A stretch of 64,000 nucleotides of DNA, taken from the NCBI GenBank assembly GCA_007121455.1, contig SKKN01000016.1:1-64000 (forward strand). Direction: 5' to 3'. Below the pieces are notes generated by a model. The model was not told the origin of the DNA and ran no database searches. It was given only the letters and a program-made list of their open reading frames with translations. The translations under genes were made by a program, and so were the position numbers. Shown here in pieces: positions 45,731-55,084 of the stretch (positions are counted from its first letter, which is position 1; each line of letters begins with the position of its first letter). The stretch comes from Gemmatimonadota bacterium. GTDB taxonomy: Bacteria; Gemmatimonadota; Gemmatimonadetes; Longimicrobiales; Gaopeijiaceae.

Positions 45731-45820
45731 TCACGCCCGGCCGCCGATCGCGATCCCCAGGGCTCTGCGGATCGCACAATCCAGGCCGGCCCGGCTCCTA
45801 CGATGACGACGGGTGCCGAA
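45731..45820 (-). pseudogene. Remnant of an FAD-dependent oxidoreductase N-terminus
   Basis: The minus strand reads APVVIVGAGPA, the dinucleotide-binding start of many flavoproteins. It then needs a two-base shift to continue as LDCAIRRALGIAIGG and stop. The Rossmann fingerprint (GxGPxG...A...G) is recognisable across the shift. Nothing of the remaining ~300+ residues was found. It sits in the 434-base spacer 45524-45957, whose other parts show nothing I recognise. Confidence 0.55.
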
Positions 45821-45957
45821 GTCGTTGCGGAGGAGGGAGGGTTCGCACGCTCCAGTGGCACCGCAATTGCTCCTCTCAAAGGTCGCGTCCAATTGGATCC
45901 AGCGAGTTCCATGCCACTGCCACTTGTAGAGGGGAAAGCGGGAAGGGGGAGAGCAGA

Positions 45958-46905
45958 ATGGGGGTAAAGCAGCGGATGACGGAAGGATGGAGCTTCGTGA
46001 AGCGTACGGTCTCGCTCTGGTCCGCGAAGAACCCATTCCAGTTCGCCGGAGCACTCGCCTTTTATACGATCTTTTCCCTGGCGCCCCTCCTCATCATTCT
46101 GATCACGGTCACCGGCGTGATTTTCGGGGAGGACGCGGCACGCGGCGAGATCTCGAACCAGATCGAGGATCTCATCGGACCTCAGGCAGCGCAGGCGGTG
46201 GAGTCCGCTGTTCGACAATCTCGACCGGAGGAGTCGGGAATCCTGCCTACGCTGATCGGGGTCGGAGCCCTCCTCTTCGGCGCCACAACCGTTTTCGCCC
46301 AGATGCAGACTGCGCTCAACAACATCTGGGATGTCGTGGCGCGACCTTCCCGCAGCGGAATCCTCCTCTTCATCAGAACCCGGCTTCTCTCCCTGAGCCT
46401 CGTCCTGATCATCGGGTTCCTCCTGCTCGTGTCGTTCGTCCTCACGATGACCCTCGCTACGCTCCTGCGGTTCGCATCGCAGTGGGTTCCGGTTCCCAAC
46501 GCGGTGGCCTGGGTGACGGACCTGGCAATCTCGCTCACGGTTGTCACCCTCCTTTTTGCGACGATCTTCAAGGTGCTGCCGGACGTGCACCTCTCCTGGA
46601 GGGACATGTGGCGAGGGGCGTTCCTGACGGCAGTTCTCTTCACCGTCGGGCAGTACCTGATTTCCTTATATCTCACGGAGACGGCTCCCGGCTCGCCCTA
46701 CGGTGCCGCCGGCTCTCTGGTGATCGTGCTTATGTGGGTCTACTACTCGTCTCTCATCCTCTTCTTCGGAGCGGCATTCACACGGCTCTCCCTCGAGCGT
46801 AGAGGGGGCGCGATCGAGCCGAAGAGCACGGCCGTCCGAGTCCGCACCGAGGTCGTTGAGGACGCGTCCGAGGAAACGCGAGAGCCGGTGCCGGAGGCGG
46901 GGTGA
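45958..46905 (+). CDS. YihY/UPF0761 family inner-membrane protein
   Basis: 315 residues, ATG 45958 behind GGAAGGGGGAGA. Six membrane helices. The family signature NPFQFAGALAFYTIFSLAPLL near residue 25 is clear, as are QMQTALNNIWDV and the late PYGAAGSLVIVLMWVYYSSL. These proteins were once misnamed RNase BN; their function is uncertain (envelope integrity or transport). The C-terminal ~30 residues are a charged cytoplasmic tail. Confidence 0.9.
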   Translation: MGVKQRMTEGWSFVKRTVSLWSAKNPFQFAGALAFYTIFSLAPLLIILITVTGVIFGEDAARGEISNQIEDLIGPQAAQAVESAVRQSRPEESGILPTLIGVGALLFGATTVFAQMQTALNNIWDVVARPSRSGILLFIRTRLLSLSLVLIIGFLLLVSFVLTMTLATLLRFASQWVPVPNAVAWVTDLAISLTVVTLLFATIFKVLPDVHLSWRDMWRGAFLTAVLFTVGQYLISLYLTETAPGSPYGAAGSLVIVLMWVYYSSLILFFGAAFTRLSLERRGGAIEPKSTAVRVRTEVVEDASEETREPVPEAG

Positions 46906-46909
46906 GCCC

Positions 46910-47728
46910 CTACTCGACCTCGCCTCGCACCACCACGAACTCGCCGGGGATGCTGTATCCGTCGCCGTTTGCGTACTGATCGATCGAATCGAGGTACTCC
47001 GCATAGACCCGGCGACGGGTCGCGTCGTCGAAGCGGCTGTGGGCCATCGCTACGGGACCGGCCACGAAGCTGGCCTCCAGGACGTCCTCGGCTGAAGTGA
47101 AGTGGAGGGTGGTGGAAAGGCGCCGTGTTTCCACCCCTCGGAAGCCGGCGGATTCCATCTCGTTTCGAAGAGAGTTTCCCGTTCCGAGTTGGAAGAAGAG
47201 AGGGCATACCTCCGTCTCGACGCAGGCATCGACGATCGGGAAGATCTCTGCCCAACCACATCGCTTCCGCTCACCCCAGACCGCCGCGACCGCCCTGCCC
47301 CCCGGCCGAAGGACGCGCATCGTCTCCCTCAAGGCAGCCCCGGGATCCGGCACGTACATGAGGCCCAGCGCGCAGAGCGCCGCATCGAACGAGGCATCCG
47401 GGAAATCCAGGCTCTGGGCATCCATGCGGTGGAACGAGACGTTTGACAGCTCCTCAACGAGGATTGCCTCCCGGGCCTGCTCGATCATCCCCTCGGAGAG
47501 GTCCGTGGCGACAACCTCCCCCGAAGGCCCCACGCGCTGCGCCGCCTCGACGGTGGCGAGCCCCGATCCGCAGGCTACCTCGAGGATCCGCTCGCCTCCG
47601 GCGGGTCCAGCCATTTCCAGAAGGAGGTCCTGGGCCGGTTCGAGATGGCGACTCCAGGCCCGGTCGTAGAGCTCGGAAGCGCGGTCCCAGCCGTAACGCT
47701 GCACCCGTAGTTGAAGCCTGTGGTCCAC
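46910..47728 (-). CDS. SAM-dependent methyltransferase (class I)
   Basis: 272 residues. GTG 47728 is preferred because GGAGGAG lies 7 bases upstream; a TTG at 47734 is too close to it. The SAM-binding motif is ILEVACGSGLATVEAA (motif I), with Asp in VVATDLS (motif II), PDASFDAALCALGLMYVPDP and VLRPGGRAVAAVWG (motif III). The UbiE/COQ5-like pattern suggests a small-molecule acceptor. The start lies two bases after the OsmC stop, so the OsmC and methyltransferase genes are coupled. Confidence 0.85.
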   Translation of the reverse strand: MDHRLQLRVQRYGWDRASELYDRAWSRHLEPAQDLLLEMAGPAGGERILEVACGSGLATVEAAQRVGPSGEVVATDLSEGMIEQAREAILVEELSNVSFHRMDAQSLDFPDASFDAALCALGLMYVPDPGAALRETMRVLRPGGRAVAAVWGERKRCGWAEIFPIVDACVETEVCPLFFQLGTGNSLRNEMESAGFRGVETRRLSTTLHFTSAEDVLEASFVAGPVAMAHSRFDDATRRRVYAEYLDSIDQYANGDGYSIPGEFVVVRGEVE

Positions 47729-47730
47729 GG

Positions 47731-48267
47731 TCAATCTCCTCCAGGGGTGAATCGGACTTCGCGGCTGACCTCCTGTGGGTCCCGGAACAGCGCGAGATAG
47801 GGGCTATGTGCCTCGGCCTCCTCCAGAACTGCACGAACGTCCTCCTCCGGGGCTGGACTCTCCACATGGACCACGCAGCGGATCGCCTGGTAGGCCGGCG
47901 AACTCTCTCCAACGCCGTACTGAGGACGGACGTCGTAGTCCGCTTCGACCTCGACCTGAACGCTGGAGAGGGGCACGCCCCGATAGCTGGCCCAGATCAC
48001 ATACCCGACGGCGAGGCAACTCCCCAGCGCGGCACGCCCCAGCACCCCCGGGTCGGGACCTTCTCCCCCGCCTCCTGCCTTTTCACTCAGGTCGGCAACG
48101 AAACTCCAGCGGCCATCCTCCACCTCGCAGGTGAGGCCGTCCCGGATCGTGGCCCGCGTCGTGGCGGTGCCCTTCCCGAGGGTGGAGCGCTTCTTCAGCG
48201 CGGTGCGGGTTCGTTCGAAGACGGAGCGGAGCTTCTCCATCGAGCTCAGCGTCGGTGTCGTGGGCAT
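47731..48267 (-). CDS. OsmC-family protein
   Basis: 178 residues from ATG 48267 (an upstream TTG 48285 is possible). The OsmC fold is shown by LGRAALGSCLAVGYVIWA with the first redox Cys, and by an IRCVVHVESPA strand carrying the second Cys. Members reduce organic hydroperoxides or are regulators of unknown activity; both cysteine positions look present, though spacing should be checked. It is encoded between the TPR gene and a methyltransferase, all tightly spaced on one strand. Confidence 0.82.
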   Translation of the reverse strand: MPTTPTLSSMEKLRSVFERTRTALKKRSTLGKGTATTRATIRDGLTCEVEDGRWSFVADLSEKAGGGGEGPDPGVLGRAALGSCLAVGYVIWASYRGVPLSSVQVEVEADYDVRPQYGVGESSPAYQAIRCVVHVESPAPEEDVRAVLEEAEAHSPYLALFRDPQEVSREVRFTPGGD

Positions 48268-48281
48268 CGTCGGTTCGGTCC

Positions 48282-49931
48282 TCAATGGGGTTCTGGTGAG
48301 ATTCCGAGCACGCTCCGCGCCTCTCGGACGCCCACCCGGTCGGTTTCCACATCCTCGGACACGTCGAGGAGGGTGGCGTAATGCTCCCGGGCGCGCTCTT
48401 CCTCTCCGAGATAGCGAGCCGTTCGCGCCGCGCCCAGGAGGCTGTGGTGGCGCGCGGGCCAGATTTCGAGCCCTGCCTCGTACGCTGCCAGGGCCTCCTC
48501 CGCCCGGTCCAACTCGCTCAGAAGGTCGCCCAGCGCCTCCTTGGGTGGGAGGAGTGCTCCCGGGCTGACCGGGTGCTTCTCCACGGTGCTCTCCAGTTCG
48601 GCGGCTTCCTCGATCCGCGCGGCGGCCATCGCGGCTTCACCTTCGGCATTCGCGATCCTGCCGGTCAGGATGAGGCGGTCGATTTCGATATACGTCGCGA
48701 AGGCATCTTCACCCGCTTGCCTCGCCTCATTCCGAAGCTCGATCATCCGGGCCTCCGCTTCCCGCGCCGAGTCGAGGTCGTTCCCCTTCGCCGCCCCCAG
48801 CCCTCGAGCAAACCAACTCAACGCCAGAGGCCAGGGATATCGGTCCCACATTACGTCGTCGGAGTCACCCGGTGTGATCCGGGCGGCTTCCTCCCATTTC
48901 CTCCTCTCCACGGCGTAGCGGGCCGGCATCACTGCCAGATGGAATGCGGTCGTGAAGTCCTCCTGATAGGGGCGGTTCGCCTCCGCCTCCTCGATCACGC
49001 GCGCCGCCTCGTCATCCTCTCCGCGCTGGAGGTACGCGTAGAGAAGGTAGTCCAGGGCATGGATGTGATGGAGCGAAGTTCGGCCGTCTACCGGGAAGTG
49101 GAGGGCCGCGTCGGCGGAGCGGCGGTTCCAGTCGATGACCTCCGGCCACTGGCCGAGCCGAACGAAGATGTGGCTCGGCATGTGCAGCGCGTGAGGGACG
49201 CTGGGCGCAATCTGATCATAGCTGTGCACGACGTCGAGGGATTCGTTGGCGCGACCGGTGACATCGTTTGCGTGGATCGTATAGTGGATTGCACCTGGAT
49301 GATGGGGGTTTTCCTCATACACCTCCGCCAGGACAGCGGCCGCACGTGCGTTGTAGGAGAGCTGATCGTCGGATACCTGACCCGCGGCGAGTTGGGAGAG
49401 CGCGTAGAACGTCCTGATCTCGACGTCGTCCGGTTGCTCCTCGTACGCCTCCTCCAGGGCCCCGGCCCACCGTTCGATCCGAGGCCACCACTCATCCGCT
49501 TCCGGATCCTCGAAGAAAGCGGCCGCTGCTCGGATGAGGGCGCGTTCACGATCCGTTTCGGGTTCGAGGGCCTGCGCTCTCTGGATCGCCTCCCATCCGC
49601 GTGATCGCTCCGCCTGGCCGGGGCGGGCAGGCCAGAGGGGCTGAAAGAGCGTCATCGCCGTTCCCCAGTAGGCCATTGCGCAGGTGGGATCTTCTTCGGC
49701 GATGCGTTGGAAGCCGGCCTGCGCTTCCGGATACATCATGTGGTGGAGAAGGGCGACCGAATCCTCGAGTTCGTGTTGCACCTCCGGGGCGCAGATGGCG
49801 TGGAATTCGACCGAACCCAGCTCCGAGTCGGTATGCGCGTGCTGGGCGGTCAGCGGGGAGACCAGCGCGAAGGCCGCCGTGCCGAGCACGGCGATGCTCA
49901 CGAGCGTCGAAGCAGAAAGCGTAGAGGGCAT
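48282..49931 (-). CDS. Secreted TPR-repeat protein with conserved His-rich core
   Basis: 549 residues with a signal peptide ending in LTAQ. The N-terminus has HAICAPEVQHELEDSVALLHHMMY. TPR-like helical pairs run through most of the protein (FQRIAEEDPTCAMAYWGTAM, ALAAYEAGLEIWPARHHSLL). A striking central stretch holds many His: HHPGAIHYTIHANDV, HALHMPSHIFVRLGQW and HHIHALDYLLYAYLQ. The family is seen in diverse bacteria but has no assigned function. The clustered His could bind a metal or line an active site. It is the first gene of the TPR-OsmC-methyltransferase run. Confidence 0.8.
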   Translation of the reverse strand: MPSTLSASTLVSIAVLGTAAFALVSPLTAQHAHTDSELGSVEFHAICAPEVQHELEDSVALLHHMMYPEAQAGFQRIAEEDPTCAMAYWGTAMTLFQPLWPARPGQAERSRGWEAIQRAQALEPETDRERALIRAAAAFFEDPEADEWWPRIERWAGALEEAYEEQPDDVEIRTFYALSQLAAGQVSDDQLSYNARAAAVLAEVYEENPHHPGAIHYTIHANDVTGRANESLDVVHSYDQIAPSVPHALHMPSHIFVRLGQWPEVIDWNRRSADAALHFPVDGRTSLHHIHALDYLLYAYLQRGEDDEAARVIEEAEANRPYQEDFTTAFHLAVMPARYAVERRKWEEAARITPGDSDDVMWDRYPWPLALSWFARGLGAAKGNDLDSAREAEARMIELRNEARQAGEDAFATYIEIDRLILTGRIANAEGEAAMAAARIEEAAELESTVEKHPVSPGALLPPKEALGDLLSELDRAEEALAAYEAGLEIWPARHHSLLGAARTARYLGEEERAREHYATLLDVSEDVETDRVGVREARSVLGISPEPH

Positions 49932-50042
49932 GGGAATCTCCTCGATGCTTCGTCGTGGGTCGGGCCGCGTTCCCGACTCCTTTCACATTTTCGGTCGACC
50001 TGGCTGAGCGTCCTTCAAGTTTGTAGCGGTCCTTACCTCCTC

Positions 50043-50061
50043 GCAACCGGATTCTCCGGTT
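50043..50061 (-). terminator. Short hairpin after the alcohol dehydrogenase gene
   Basis: CAACCGG/CCGGTTG with a 5-base loop, 24 bases downstream of the stop on the minus strand. There is no U-run, so it is a weak candidate. Confidence 0.35.
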
Positions 50062-50084
50062 GGACGCCCACTACTCCCCTCGCA

Positions 50085-51263
50085 TCATGGCTGCAGTACG
50101 ACTTTCGTGCATTCGTTCGGAGCTTCCTTGAACAGGGCGTACCCGGCAGGAGCCTCGTCGAGCGCCATGCGGTGGCTGATGACTTCAGGGAGCTTGATAT
50201 CCCCCCTCTCCACATGGTCCAGCAGCGGCTTCATGTACCTCTGCATATGGGTCTGACCCCCCGACAGGGTGAGCCCCTTCGCGAAAGCGGAGCCCAGCGG
50301 CACCTTGTCCGTGACTCCTCCGTAGATGCCGGGGACTGAAACCGTCCCCCCTTTCCGGCAGCAGCGGATCGCCTGCCGAAGTGCGTGGGCACGGTCCGTC
50401 GCGGCCATCGTTGCAACCTTCAGACGGTCGTATATCGCGTCCAATGTATCTCCGTGTGCCTCTAGGCCCACGGCGTCGATGCATGAGTCGGGGCCTCGTC
50501 CTCCGGTCAGTTCCAGCAGGCCCTCGTAGACGTGCTCCTTCTCGTAGTTCATCGTGGTTACCGCGCTGTCGCCATCGGCCTGTCGAGCCAGCAGGAGCCT
50601 CCGCGGATGGCGGTCGATCACGACCACATGACCTGCCCCCATCATCAACGCACTCCGCACGGCGAACTGTCCGACGGGTCCGGCTCCCCATACAGCGACG
50701 ACATCGCCTTCCTGAATATCGCACAGTTCAGCCGCTTGATAACCGGTGGGATAGATATCGGAAAGGAACAGCACCTCCTCGTCGGAGAGGTGGTCGGGGA
50801 CCTTCACGGGTCCCACGTCCGCGAATGGGACGCGTGCGTATTCCGCCTGCCCGCCGGCATAGCCACCGAGCATGTGCGAGTATCCGTATATCGCAGCCCC
50901 ACTATGCCCGTAGGCCTTCTCCATCACCGCCGCGTTCGGGTTCGTGTTGTCGCATAGAGCGTGCTTCTGGTGCTCACAGAACCAACACGCGCCGCACGCG
51001 ATCGTGAAGGGCACGACGACTCGATCTCCGACCTCGAGGTTCTTTACGCTCGATCCGACCTCCACCACTTCTCCCATGAACTCGTGTCCGAGGACGTCAC
51101 CCGGCCTCAGGCTCGGGATCGCGCCGTTGTACAGGTGAAGGTCCGAGCCGCAGATCGCGGTCAGCGTGATCCGCACGATGGCGTCCCGTGGGTTCACGAT
51201 CTGGGGGTCGGGCACACGGTCTACGCGCACATCCTCCTTCCCGTGCCAGCACAAGGCTTTCAC
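50085..51263 (-). CDS. Zinc-dependent alcohol/formaldehyde dehydrogenase (MDR family)
   Basis: 392 residues, GTG 51263 behind GGAGGAG. Catalytic zinc ligands are Cys38 (ICGSDLHL), His60 and Glu61 (GHEFMG). The structural zinc site is Cys90, Cys93, Cys96 and Cys104 ([15 protein letters not shown]). The NAD fold has [15 protein letters not shown] and VIDRHPRRL. The length and the 15-20 residue insertions after the zinc site match FdhA-like enzymes. It oxidises an alcohol or glutathione adduct; the substrate is unknown. It is coupled to the SRPBCC gene upstream (TGAcGTG). Confidence 0.9.
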   Translation of the reverse strand: MKALCWHGKEDVRVDRVPDPQIVNPRDAIVRITLTAICGSDLHLYNGAIPSLRPGDVLGHEFMGEVVEVGSSVKNLEVGDRVVVPFTIACGACWFCEHQKHALCDNTNPNAAVMEKAYGHSGAAIYGYSHMLGGYAGGQAEYARVPFADVGPVKVPDHLSDEEVLFLSDIYPTGYQAAELCDIQEGDVVAVWGAGPVGQFAVRSALMMGAGHVVVIDRHPRRLLLARQADGDSAVTTMNYEKEHVYEGLLELTGGRGPDSCIDAVGLEAHGDTLDAIYDRLKVATMAATDRAHALRQAIRCCRKGGTVSVPGIYGGVTDKVPLGSAFAKGLTLSGGQTHMQRYMKPLLDHVERGDIKLPEVISHRMALDEAPAGYALFKEAPNECTKVVLQP

Positions 51264-51264
51264 G

Positions 51265-52242
51265 TCACTCCTCCCTCTTCTCCGCGGGAACCCGTCTAAA
51301 CGGTCTCCTGCTCGTGGACTGCGCGTTGAACGACGGAGAATCGCTCGCGGGGAACGACTCGAGGGAGGCCGCGTCCACCCGGTCCGGCTGCGCTTTCGTG
51401 TTCGCCGTCGGGAGAGGAGTCCTGGATGGAGGCCGCACCTCCTGGTCCGGGAGGGTCTTGCCGCCGAACGCCTCCTCCCGCAGAGAGCCTCTCGTCCAAC
51501 CTCGATCCCGTCGGGCTGGGCTCATCGCGGAGGCGATTTCGCCGGTCTCGACCCACTGCTTGAGGCGGCGCAGAGCTTCGGCGGCCTCCCACGTCGGATC
51601 CGTTCCCATCGCCTTGGCAGCGATCGCCCCTACGACCCCCCCCGGCAAGCGTGCGTGGAGCTCGAGCGTGACCTCGGTTCCGCGGCCACCCGGGGCGCGG
51701 TGAAACGAAATCGCCCCCCGATGATCAAAGACGAGACTGTCGACGCTTCGCCAGGTGATCCTCTCGTTTTCCACGTCATCCCAGATGATCGCCTCCCACT
51801 CGATCGGTGCATGTCCCATCAGGCTCCCTTTCCACCGCGAGGTCACTTTATCGAGGGTCCGGACCTGCTCGACATGGGGAAAGAATCGGTGCAGGCCCTC
51901 CACATCGCGCCACTCTCCGTAGATCCGCTCGGGAGAGGCCTGGATCGTGATCGCTCGCCGGCTTCGGATTTCCCGCGTGACGGGAGAGCTGGTGAGCGAG
52001 GCATCGTCGGCGGTGACACCGAGAGAATCGTACAGACGGCAGTGCCGCTGCAGCCCGTGCCTCGCGAGGCCGGCTCCCAGCAAGGCCGTAGACCATCCGA
52101 GCACGCCGCGCGTTTGCAGACCCCAGCCGAGGAGACCCATCCCCCCTACCGCGGAGACGACCCGCTCCCCCGCACCCACGTTTGCGTCGTCTCTTCGCCT
52201 GATCGGTGGATAGGCCCTTCGAGGCGAAATGGCTCTCTCCAT
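51265..52242 (-). CDS. SRPBCC/CoxG-like polyketide-cyclase-fold protein with membrane-like N-terminus
   Basis: 325 residues. Residues ~28-65 are hydrophobic ([16 protein letters not shown].. then [13 protein letters not shown]), a possible DUF2892-like membrane pair. A START/SRPBCC domain spans ~90-225 ([53 protein letters not shown]). The C-terminus has a ~75-residue polar tail with the [12 protein letters not shown] motif that recurs in unrelated small proteins. It probably binds a hydrophobic ligand. It overlaps functionally with the dehydrogenase gene that follows after a single base, so they are one operon. Confidence 0.85.
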   Translation of the reverse strand: MERAISPRRAYPPIRRRDDANVGAGERVVSAVGGMGLLGWGLQTRGVLGWSTALLGAGLARHGLQRHCRLYDSLGVTADDASLTSSPVTREIRSRRAITIQASPERIYGEWRDVEGLHRFFPHVEQVRTLDKVTSRWKGSLMGHAPIEWEAIIWDDVENERITWRSVDSLVFDHRGAISFHRAPGGRGTEVTLELHARLPGGVVGAIAAKAMGTDPTWEAAEALRRLKQWVETGEIASAMSPARRDRGWTRGSLREEAFGGKTLPDQEVRPPSRTPLPTANTKAQPDRVDAASLESFPASDSPSFNAQSTSRRPFRRVPAEKREE

Positions 52243-52350
52243 GGCGCTTCACTCTCCTCGCCCCAAGGCTCCTCGGGGCGGACGGCGGGGTCTTCAGCTT
52301 CGGAACGGTTACCTCCTGGGTCAACACGTTTCGTGCCATTCGCCTCCTTG

Positions 52351-52374
52351 GGACGTCCGGTTCCTCGGACGTCC
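52351..52374. promoter_or_regulatory. Twin GGACGTCC palindromes (possible operator)
   Basis: Two copies of the 8-bp palindrome GGACGTCC at 52351-52358 and 52367-52374, centre-to-centre 16 bp. They lie between the divergent SRPBCC and transglycosylase genes. They can also form a hairpin. The arrangement suits two dimeric regulator sites on one DNA face. Confidence 0.4.
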
Positions 52375-52410
52375 TGGGACCTCTCCGCGGGGACGGCAGA
52401 AACAAATGTG

Positions 52411-52440
52411 TTGCGCAGTCCCGTTCCCGAGTCTCATATT
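52411..52440 (+). promoter_or_regulatory. Candidate sigma-70 promoter of the transglycosylase gene
   Basis: TTGCGC (52411-52416) and CATATT (52435-52440) are separated by 18 bases and lie 41 bases before the ATG. The match is moderate. Confidence 0.35.
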
Positions 52441-52480
52441 CAATCACGGGCCATGCAATCCTCCCCATCCTGAGCCTGAC

Positions 52481-54007
52481 ATGAGCACGAAATCCCTTCT
52501 TCCCCACATCATCGTCTTCATTTTCTCCGGCTTCATCTTCCTTTCCCATCCCTTCCTGCCGCAATCCGGCTCGGAGGCGAGCGCTCAGGCCGCGTTGGAC
52601 GCCGCGATACCCTCTCTGGATCTGGCCTCCTCTGAGGCGGTCTCTCCAGCGGTGCGTGTGCACGCGTTCATAGGGTCGCGTCTGGAGGCGGACCTCTCCG
52701 CGATGGGTTCATTCCGGCCGGGGTATCCGTTCTGGCAGCATATCTTCACGATTCCGGACGGCTCGATCGCTTTCGGGAGTGCCCAGGATGGTCGCCTTCT
52801 GGCGGTCTTCCCTTCACAGGGAGATTGGACCCGGAACGCCCGCTGGGAGGAGCATGCTCTCGCAGCCCGGGTGAACGGTCGACAGCTCCCGCGCTCACTC
52901 TCTCAGCGACGGGAAGAGGTGGCTTCCCTCCTGGAGCCGACTGTGGGGATGGTGCTACATAACCCGACCCGCGGACGGTTTCTTCTTCCGAACGCCAGGC
53001 GGTATGGCGGCTTTCTGGAAGAGTGGGGGAGCATCTACGAGCGGTTCGGGGTGCCGGCGGAGATCGGGCTCGCGCAGGCCATTTTGGAGTCGGGACTGAA
53101 TGGGAGAATCCGTTCGAGCGCGAATGCGATCGGGTTTTGTCAGTGGCTCATCGGGAACTGGAATCACATGAAGCGCTACGCGCCGAATGTGATCGAAGGG
53201 TACAACCAGACCACTCAGGCACCCTATTGTGCCGCGTACCTGACCGTTCTGGCGACGAAGTACGGAAGCTTCATCCCCGCACTTTCCGAGCACCACGCCG
53301 GCGGCACGAATGTCGGCCGCACCCTGATCAACGGTGAGAGGCTCGGCGGACAGGACGTGCGCGAACGCTACTTCCTCGGGTCCGAGTTCGCTGTCGATCT
53401 ACGGGCGATGTCGATGGATCAGTACCGGGAGGTCGTTCGGACGTATGGTCCGCGCTCGTTCCGTTATGCCGAAATGGTGTTCGGAAACACGCGCAATGTG
53501 GTGAATCTCAGGGAGTCGATTCCCCAGGAGCGGGTGTACGCGATGCGGGCAACCCGTCCGATTGCGATCGACGAGGTCTCCCGTCGCACTGGGCTCTCCG
53601 TGGACGAGGTCCGGCGATACAACCCCGCCCTCGTGCGCCAGGTCCCACGGGGGGCGAACCTCTACCTGCCCCTCTACATCGCGGACTTTGGCCCGAACGT
53701 CAGCTTCTGGCATCAGCCGCCCGATGAACAATTCAAGACCGTCCTCGACGACTTCGTCCGGCTGGATGCCACTCTCCTCGAGTGGGAGAATCCGACGTTC
53801 GCCGCGGTGCTCCGGGAGTACCAGCGACGGTTCGCCGCGACGGACACGGAGGAAGGGGCAGTCATGGGTGCCGTCCTGAACTATGTTATCGACGAGAGTT
53901 ACCAGGGTGGTCGCTCGGAGCTTTTGGCCGAGTACCGGACGAGCACCCGGATTCAGCGCCTCGTCGAGCAGGGAGTTCGGGAGCGGACGGGGGCAGGCGG
54001 AAGGTAA
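52481..54007 (+). CDS. Secreted lytic transglycosylase-like protein with LysM-type motif
   Basis: 508 residues, ATG 52481, with a hydrophobic N-terminus (HIIVFIFSGFIFLSHPFL) acting as signal or anchor. The transglycosylase (SLT) fold contains IGLAQAILESGLNGRIRS with the catalytic Glu, then NAIGFCQWLIGNW and PALSEHHAGGTNVGRTLING. A LysM-like segment (IAIDEVSRRTGLSVDEVRRY with NPALVRQVPRGANLYLPL) follows. It would cleave peptidoglycan glycan strands. The region between ~50 and 170 is unassigned. Confidence 0.82.
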   Translation: MSTKSLLPHIIVFIFSGFIFLSHPFLPQSGSEASAQAALDAAIPSLDLASSEAVSPAVRVHAFIGSRLEADLSAMGSFRPGYPFWQHIFTIPDGSIAFGSAQDGRLLAVFPSQGDWTRNARWEEHALAARVNGRQLPRSLSQRREEVASLLEPTVGMVLHNPTRGRFLLPNARRYGGFLEEWGSIYERFGVPAEIGLAQAILESGLNGRIRSSANAIGFCQWLIGNWNHMKRYAPNVIEGYNQTTQAPYCAAYLTVLATKYGSFIPALSEHHAGGTNVGRTLINGERLGGQDVRERYFLGSEFAVDLRAMSMDQYREVVRTYGPRSFRYAEMVFGNTRNVVNLRESIPQERVYAMRATRPIAIDEVSRRTGLSVDEVRRYNPALVRQVPRGANLYLPLYIADFGPNVSFWHQPPDEQFKTVLDDFVRLDATLLEWENPTFAAVLREYQRRFAATDTEEGAVMGAVLNYVIDESYQGGRSELLAEYRTSTRIQRLVEQGVRERTGAGGR

Positions 54008-54079
54008 TCGCCGGAGGCGTGTCCCGGGAAAGGTTTTCCTGCACCGGGTAGGCTGTGCCGGCAGCAGATCGGACGCGGC

Positions 54080-54127
54080 GCAAGAAGAAGAGCCCGGCGG
54101 GAGGATCCGCCGGGCTCTTCTTCTTGC
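54080..54127. terminator. Bidirectional terminator with 21-bp perfect stem
   Basis: GCAAGAAGAAGAGCCCGGCGG pairs perfectly with its complement around a GAGGAT loop. The AAGAAGAAG/CTTCTTCTT ends give A/U-rich outer arms on both strands. It separates the convergent transglycosylase and lectin-like genes. Confidence 0.88.
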
Positions 54128-54179
54128 GAACCACCTCGATGAAGGAATCGCGGACCCGCGTTCCCCCTTCCCGCAGCGA

Positions 54180-54854
54180 TCAGTTGGCCGCAAAGCAGTA
54201 GAACAGCCCCGCACCACCCGTTGCCACCAGGTTGTCCTGACTGCATCCCTGAGAGGGGTGGGACGCGTTCCATGGGGCGCCGGGCGTCTGCCGCGTGTAG
54301 CGATCATGGTGGCCTACGAACGCACTCCCCTCGTCACTGCTCGTCCAGTTACTGCACGTCCGGTCCTCGCCGGACGGAAATGCCGTTCCGTCGATCCTCG
54401 TGCCCGTGAGGATGTCGTGGTAGTTCGGCGAGTCGCCCATCACCCCCGAGTTGACCGTCTCCCCACGCTCGTTCAGGGCGTGCTCGTACCGGATGTTCGA
54501 GTTGTCGTAGTGCAGATGGTCCACGTCGGAGCCGATCAGGAGGCCCTCCGCATTGTGCCACGGACCCGAACCGATCCGGTCCCGGGCGTTCACGGCCTGT
54601 TGTCCGCCCTCGGCCTGGGTGCTCAGGTAGGCGCGCCAAGTGCGGTCGCCCGCTCCTACATCCTCGGCCAGTGCCTGGCAGTGGGCGTCGGCTCCGTCCA
54701 GGCCGCCGAGGTCCGCCCCGTTGCCCACGCCCACGCTGGTGATGAAGAAGCCCATCTCTTCCTGCGACTCGTCCTCCTGCGCGAGAAGGTGCGTGGAGAG
54801 TGCGATCACGCAGAGCCCCGCCACTGTGGCCGTCACAGCTTGTTTCAAGCTCAT
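54180..54854 (-). CDS. Secreted lectin-like protein (C-type-lectin/endostatin-like fold)
   Basis: 224 residues with a signal peptide ending in LLAQ; AGGAGAAG precedes ATG 54854. The mature protein follows a pattern I know from bacterial lectin-like domains: GADLGGLDGADAHCQALAE, RTWRAYLSTQ, NARDRIGSGPWHNAEG, YHDILTGTRIDG, TCSNWTSSDEGSAFVGHHD, HPSQGCSQDNL and a final GGAGLFYCFAAN. Four conserved Cys form the expected two disulfides. It probably binds a glycan or acts at the surface; the ligand is unknown. Confidence 0.8.
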   Translation of the reverse strand: MSLKQAVTATVAGLCVIALSTHLLAQEDESQEEMGFFITSVGVGNGADLGGLDGADAHCQALAEDVGAGDRTWRAYLSTQAEGGQQAVNARDRIGSGPWHNAEGLLIGSDVDHLHYDNSNIRYEHALNERGETVNSGVMGDSPNYHDILTGTRIDGTAFPSGEDRTCSNWTSSDEGSAFVGHHDRYTRQTPGAPWNASHPSQGCSQDNLVATGGAGLFYCFAAN

Positions 54855-55084
54855 TGTAGGACTTCTCCTGTTCAGATACTGTGGATCGTTGGTACCAGGA
54901 GGGGCGCCGGAGCATGCAGGACGAACGCGAAGACCCCGACGGTCCCTGTCTCCCGGAGTGAAGCTCGCTAAGGCACGGTAGGCGGCCGATGAGCGCCAGG
55001 CAAGCCACGGCAGTTCAGGTGCGATTGTCCTCCGTCCGTCCGATTCCTAAAATCAGGGTCCTTCTCCACTCTCCTGAAGGATCC

